Assembly (NCBI GenBank): GCA_946480055.1
Contig: CAMLID010000119.1
Coordinates: forward strand, 1 to 8,182
DNA: 8,182 nucleotides
Direction: 5' to 3'
From: an uncultured Lysobacter sp.
GTDB taxonomy: Bacteria > Pseudomonadota > Gammaproteobacteria > Xanthomonadales > Xanthomonadaceae
The number at the start of each line of letters is the position of its first letter. The first letter of the stretch is position 1. The notes under the pieces were generated by a model. The model saw nothing but the letters and a program-made list of their open reading frames with translations. It searched no databases and was not told the DNA's origin. The position numbers and the translations under genes were made by a program. Shown piece by piece: positions 4,971 through 8,182 of the stretch.

Positions 4971-5450
4971 TCAATCCAGGTGCTGCATCAGGTCCAGCGG
5001 ATGGCGGCGGCCGGCCAGGAAGTCGCTGGCGGTGCGCCAGACCAAGGGACTGCGGTGGCGCGCCGACTCGGCCTGGAGCTCGTCCGGGCTCAGCCACAGG
5101 GCGCGCACGATGCCTTCGTCCAGGCGCCGGGTCGGATCGTGCGAGACCGGCACCGCAGCGAAGGCGAAACGCAGGTAATGGCGGCCGTCGCTGCCGTCGG
5201 CCTGCAACGGTGCTTTCCACTGGTAAGCACCCACGAAGCCGGTCAGGCGCACGTCCCAACCGGTTTCCTCGCGGGTCTCGCGCAGGGCCGCGTCGACCAG
5301 ACTCTCGTCGGGCTCCAGGTGGCCGGCGGGCTGGTTGATCACCAGGCGCCCGCCGACCCTTTCCTCGACCACGAGCAGCCGCCCGCCGTCGACCACCACC
5401 GTGGCGACGGTGACGTCCGGCTGCCAGAAGCGGCCCTCGCGGTAGCTCAT
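4971..5450 (-). CDS. nudJ: Nudix hydrolase, NudJ-like phosphatase
   Basis: The 159-aa protein carries a complete Nudix box from Gly43 to Trp65: Gly43, Glu49, Arg57-Glu58, Glu61-Glu62 and Gly64, the residues that hold Mg2+ and cleave X-linked nucleoside diphosphates. The start [20 protein letters not shown] and the [11 protein letters not shown] entry into the box are typical of the NudJ group. In E. coli NudJ (YmfB, 153 aa) removes phosphate from thiamin pyrimidine pyrophosphate and nucleoside di- and triphosphates. The position directly ahead of mnmA and hflD matches the E. coli gene order, which supports the name; substrate specificity is inferred only. Its ATG shares one base with the upstream gene's TGA (TGATG, 5448-5452). 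Confidence 0.88.
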   Translation of the reverse strand: MSYREGRFWQPDVTVATVVVDGGRLLVVEERVGGRLVINQPAGHLEPDESLVDAALRETREETGWDVRLTGFVGAYQWKAPLQADGSDGRHYLRFAFAAVPVSHDPTRRLDEGIVRALWLSPDELQAESARHRSPLVWRTASDFLAGRRHPLDLMQHLD

Positions 5451-5971
5451 CAGAACTCGTCCTTGCCCGGGGTCAGCTCGGCTTCCATCAGGTCGGCCGC
5501 GCGCAGGGCGTAGTCGAGGGCGTCGTCGAGCTCCTCGGCCGGGGCGTCGGCGCGCAGCTTGACCACGAACACGGCCATGTTGCCCTGTTTGACCCAGCCG
5601 CCCATCTTGCTGGACTGGCTGTCCTCGAGCAGCTTGTTGGCCAGATCGGCCGGGAACGCGTCGTCCTCGGAGCGGTAGGCCGGGGCCCAGACTTCGCGCA
5701 CCTTGTGCTTGCCGTAGCTCTCGGTACGCGAGATCACGAAGCCCAGCTGGCTGCGGTCGTCGTCCATCTCGAAGGTCAGCTTGTAATCGCCGTCCTCGTC
5801 CACCTCGTACTTGTAGCCCAAGCCGTCGAGCTGCTTGGCGATGCGCGGGTCGGCGGCGGTCGAATGCTTGGCTTCGTCGGCCTGAGCCTTGTTGCTGGCG
5901 GCCTGGGCGGCGACGGGCAGCAGTAGGGCGGCGGCCAGCGCAGCGGGTAGGGCCAGGGCGGTAAGGCGCAT
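5450..5971 (-). CDS. Secreted protein, YbjN-like domain (tentative)
   Basis: The 173-aa product has a clear Sec signal peptide: MRLTALALP, an alanine/leucine-rich core, and AQA (residues 22-24) as a signal peptidase I site. The mature part is acidic. It opens with [20 protein letters not shown], followed by short strands and helices resembling the YbjN/type III chaperone-like fold, with [10 protein letters not shown] and a final acidic helix ending in TPGKDEF. The family call is a pattern impression; it may simply be a conserved periplasmic hypothetical. The ATG at 5971 is chosen over one 39 codons upstream because it has AAAGGA 6-7 nt away, begins a proper signal peptide, and the longer form would run into the divergent clpS start. 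It is the first gene of the minus-strand operon, coupled to nudJ by TGATG. Confidence 0.8.
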   Translation of the reverse strand: MRLTALALPAALAAALLLPVAAQAASNKAQADEAKHSTAADPRIAKQLDGLGYKYEVDEDGDYKLTFEMDDDRSQLGFVISRTESYGKHKVREVWAPAYRSEDDAFPADLANKLLEDSQSSKMGGWVKQGNMAVFVVKLRADAPAEELDDALDYALRAADLMEAELTPGKDEF

Positions 5972-6068
5972 CGGGATTCCTTTCTCTTCAGGGTTGGGAA
6001 GGAGTAGCAGTGGCGCCATTTTGCAGTGCCACGCTCTCGGGCGTCCACGGCCAACGGCCTGCCGGCCG

Positions 6069-6074
6069 TATAAT
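6069..6074 (+). promoter_or_regulatory. -10 box of clpS, leaderless promoter
   Basis: A perfect TATAAT stands with six bases between it and the clpS ATG (6081). The usual start point about 7 bases downstream of the box coincides with the A of the ATG, and there is no Shine-Dalgarno. No convincing -35 hexamer lies 16-18 bp upstream (around 6046-6051), so an activator or an alternative -35 may be needed. The divergent operon starts 110 bp to the left, so this short gap holds both promoters. Confidence 0.7.
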
Positions 6075-6080
6075 TTACGT

Positions 6081-6401
6081 ATGTCCAAACAAACCGAACA
6101 CGAACACAGCCATGGCGTACTGGTGGAGACGGGGAAGCCGGAGGTCGCCCGGCCGCCGCTGTATTCCGTGCTGCTGCTGAACGACGATTACACCCCGATG
6201 GACTTCGTGGTGGAGGTACTGATGCGCTTTTTCCCGATGAACGCCGAAAAAGCGACCCAGATCATGCTGCACGTGCATACCCGCGGGCGCGGGGTTTGCG
6301 GCGTCTTCACACGTGAGGTCGCCGAATCCAAGGTGGCGCAGGTGAACGAATTTTCAAGGCTGCACCAGCACCCCTTGCTGTGCACGATGGAAAAAGCCTA
6401 A
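6081..6401 (+). CDS. clpS: ATP-dependent Clp protease adaptor ClpS
   Basis: ClpS is the N-recognin that binds proteins with N-terminal Leu, Phe, Tyr or Trp and delivers them to ClpAP. The 106-aa protein equals the E. coli length. Its flexible tail (residues 1-25, with four histidine and glutamate-rich turns) precedes the core: [13 protein letters not shown] (31-43) with Asn34, Asp35 and Asp36 contacting the substrate amino group, Met40 as hydrophobic gatekeeper, and His66 in HVH. The [15 protein letters not shown] segment and [10 protein letters not shown] end match the ClpA-binding face. A longer upstream start is rejected because it would precede the -10 box. clpA follows after 88 bases on the same strand, as in most proteobacteria. 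Confidence 0.96.
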   Translation: MSKQTEHEHSHGVLVETGKPEVARPPLYSVLLLNDDYTPMDFVVEVLMRFFPMNAEKATQIMLHVHTRGRGVCGVFTREVAESKVAQVNEFSRLHQHPLLCTMEKA

Positions 6402-6489
6402 AACAACAGCCGTAGCTCCGCGACGACGGGGATGGAAAAACCGCCGGCCGGCCCCACCTTGGGTGCATACGTTCTGGAGGCCCCCTCCC

Positions 6490-8182
6490 ATGTTCAGCAA
6501 GGATCTCGAATACAGCATCGGCCAGTGCTACAAGCGCGCCCGCGAGGCGCGCCATGAGTACATGACGGTCGAACACCTGCTGCTGGCCCTACTCGACAAC
6601 CCCTCCGCCGAGGGTGTGCTCAAGGCCTGCGGCGCCGACTTCGCCCGCTTGCGCAGCGACCTGGAGCAGGCCATCGCGACCTCGGTCTCGGTGCTGCCCG
6701 AGGACGTCGACCGCGACACCCAGCCCACCCTGGGCTTCCAGCGCGTGCTGCAGCGCGCGGTCTACCATGTCCAGTCCTCCGGCAAGAAGGAGGTCACCGG
6801 CGCCAACGTGCTGGTGGCGATCTTCGGCGAGAAGGACTCGCATGCGGTCTACTTCCTCAACCAGCAGGACGTGGCCCGCCTGGACGTGGTCAATTACCTG
6901 TCGCATGGCATCGCCAAGCACGGCGCCGAGGACGCGGGCGGCCAGCACGAGGACGGCGAAGCCAAGCCGGCCGAAGGCGGCGAGGGCGAGGGCAAGTCCG
7001 ACGCCCTGGCCGAGTTCGCGGTCAACCTCAACCAGCTCGCCCGCGAGGGCCGCATCGACCCCCTGGTCGGCCGCGCCGACGAGGTCGAGCGCACCATCCA
7101 GGTGCTGTGCCGTAGGCGCAAGAACAACCCGCTGTACGTCGGCGAGGCCGGCGTCGGCAAGACCGCGATCGCCGAAGGCCTGGCCAAGCGCATCGTCGAC
7201 GGCGACGTGCCGATGGTGCTGGAGAACGCGACCATCTACGCGCTCGACCTGGGCGCCCTGGTCGCCGGCACCAAGTACCGCGGCGACTTCGAGAAGCGCC
7301 TCAAGGCGGTACTGGCCCAGCTCAAGAAGCTGCCCGACGCGGTGCTGTTCATCGATGAGATCCACACCATCATCGGCGCCGGCTCCGCCAGCGGCGGCAC
7401 CATGGACGCGAGCAACCTGATCAAGCCGGCGCTGTCCTCGGGCGAGCTGCGCTGCATCGGTTCGACCACGTTCCAGGAATACCGCGGCATCTTCGAGAAG
7501 GACCGCGCGCTGGCGCGGCGCTTCCAGAAGATCGACATCGTCGAGCCGACCGTGGGCGAGACCTTCGAGATCCTGCAGGGCCTCAAGCCCAAGTACGAGG
7601 CCCACCACGGCGTGACCTACGCCGACGAGGCGCTGCAGGCCGCGGTCGACCTGTCGGTCAAGCACATCGGCGACCGCCTGCTGCCGGACAAGGCCATCGA
7701 CGTCATCGACGAGGCCGGCGCGCGTCAGCGCCTGCTGCCGGAGAACGTGCGCAAGAGCCTGATCGATATCGAAGAGATCGAGACCATCGTGGCCAAGATG
7801 GCGCGGATCCCGACCAAGCAGGTCTCGGCCAGCGACAAGGACGTGCTGCGCAACCTCGAGCGCAACCTCAAGATGGTGATCTTCGGCCAGGATCCGGCCA
7901 TCGACACCCTGACCGCGGCGATCAAGCTCGCGCGCTCGGGCCTGGGCAACCCGGACAAGCCGATCGGCAACTTCCTGTTCGCCGGCCCGACCGGCGTGGG
8001 TAAGACCGAGGTCACCAAGCAGCTCGCGCTGCAGTTGGGCATCGAGTTGGTGCGCTTCGACATGTCCGAGTACATGGAACCGCATTCGGTCAGCCGCCTG
8101 ATCGGCGCGCCTCCGGGCTACGTCGGATTCGACCAGGGCGGCCTGCTGACCGAGAAGATCGTCAAGACCCCGCACTGCGTGC
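6490..8182 (+). CDS. clpA: ATP-dependent Clp protease ATP-binding subunit ClpA (partial, 3' end beyond window)
   Basis: ClpA is the hexameric AAA+ unfoldase that threads substrates into ClpP. The first 564 codons are present of an expected 750-760. Domains: Clp N domain (1-142, start [19 protein letters not shown]), an acidic Gly/Glu-rich linker (about 144-171), and AAA-1 with Walker A GEAGVGKT (218-225, Lys224), pore loop KYRG (262-265) and Walker B VLFIDE (285-290). AAA-2 then starts, with Walker A GPTGVGKT (499-506, Lys505) and pore loop GAPPGYVG (539-546); its Walker B lies outside. The frame is open to the last base. The ATG has GGAGG (6476-6480) 9 nt upstream. The linker is longer and more charged than in E. 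coli as I remember it, probably harmless variation. Confidence 0.97.
   Translation, partial: MFSKDLEYSIGQCYKRAREARHEYMTVEHLLLALLDNPSAEGVLKACGADFARLRSDLEQAIATSVSVLPEDVDRDTQPTLGFQRVLQRAVYHVQSSGKKEVTGANVLVAIFGEKDSHAVYFLNQQDVARLDVVNYLSHGIAKHGAEDAGGQHEDGEAKPAEGGEGEGKSDALAEFAVNLNQLAREGRIDPLVGRADEVERTIQVLCRRRKNNPLYVGEAGVGKTAIAEGLAKRIVDGDVPMVLENATIYALDLGALVAGTKYRGDFEKRLKAVLAQLKKLPDAVLFIDEIHTIIGAGSASGGTMDASNLIKPALSSGELRCIGSTTFQEYRGIFEKDRALARRFQKIDIVEPTVGETFEILQGLKPKYEAHHGVTYADEALQAAVDLSVKHIGDRLLPDKAIDVIDEAGARQRLLPENVRKSLIDIEEIETIVAKMARIPTKQVSASDKDVLRNLERNLKMVIFGQDPAIDTLTAAIKLARSGLGNPDKPIGNFLFAGPTGVGKTEVTKQLALQLGIELVRFDMSEYMEPHSVSRLIGAPPGYVGFDQGGLLTEKIVKTPHCV

Noticed and set aside
3026..5178. Long + strand open frames opposite hflD and mnmA
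   Set aside because: They are antisense to unmistakable conserved genes with intact catalytic motifs; their Ala/Arg/Gly-rich and His/Gln-rich composition is the expected shadow of GC-biased codons.
5972..6088. 39-residue N-terminal extension of the secreted YbjN-like protein
   Set aside because: It would bury the signal peptide inside the protein, has no ribosome binding site, and overlaps the start of divergent clpS.
6443..6452. GCCGGCCGGC palindrome between clpS and clpA as a terminator
   Set aside because: No loop space for a stable hairpin and no T-tract; in this GC-rich genome such a palindrome is expected by chance.
6589..8175. 528-codon minus-strand open frame opposite clpA
   Set aside because: ClpA reads through the same DNA on the + strand with both Walker A motifs and pore loops; the minus frame is a GC-driven shadow.

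Overview
The window looks like chromosomal DNA of a high-GC gammaproteobacterium, most likely a Xanthomonadaceae relative (Lysobacter/Xanthomonas-like). The grounds are strongly GC-biased third codon positions in the core genes, a nudJ-mnmA-hflD block of the kind known from E. coli, the clpS-clpA pair, and integron attC sites of the compact 60-bp type. This placement is an inference from sequence style; no database search was possible.

Region 1 (1-1579) is the most notable part: a stretch of integron gene-cassette array. Four attC sites (109-168, 481-540, 907-966, 1520-1579) separate the tail of one cassette ORF and three complete one-gene cassettes, all on the + strand: a DUF1330 protein, an unrecognised 119-aa protein, and a lipoprotein with a probable NTF2/SnoaL-like domain. 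No integrase lies in the window. The left-hand attC has near-ideal core sites and the right-hand ones are eroded, which suggests this is the old, distal end of an array whose integrase, if one exists, lies further left. The cassette genes are visibly lower in GC than the rest.

Region 2 (1580-3196) begins after the last attC. It holds a GC-rich HAD-family hydrolase (1697-2326), a stretch with short repeats and nested inverted repeats, a 40-aa membrane or secreted mini-protein (2738-2860) behind that potentially structured leader, and two 96-bp near-identical direct repeats carrying alternative hairpins (2940-3035, 3071-3166).

Region 3 (3197-5971, minus strand) is a tightly packed operon read right to left: a secreted YbjN-like protein, a Nudix hydrolase (nudJ), the tRNA thiouridylase mnmA and hflD. 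Three of the joints are translationally coupled or nearly so (TGATG, a 5-nt gap with a GTG start, ATGA).

Region 4 (6069-8182, plus strand) is divergent from region 3: clpS, with a perfect TATAAT box only 6 nt before its ATG and no Shine-Dalgarno, so probably leaderless, then clpA, which runs off the right edge. ClpS hands N-degron substrates to the ClpA unfoldase for degradation by ClpP.
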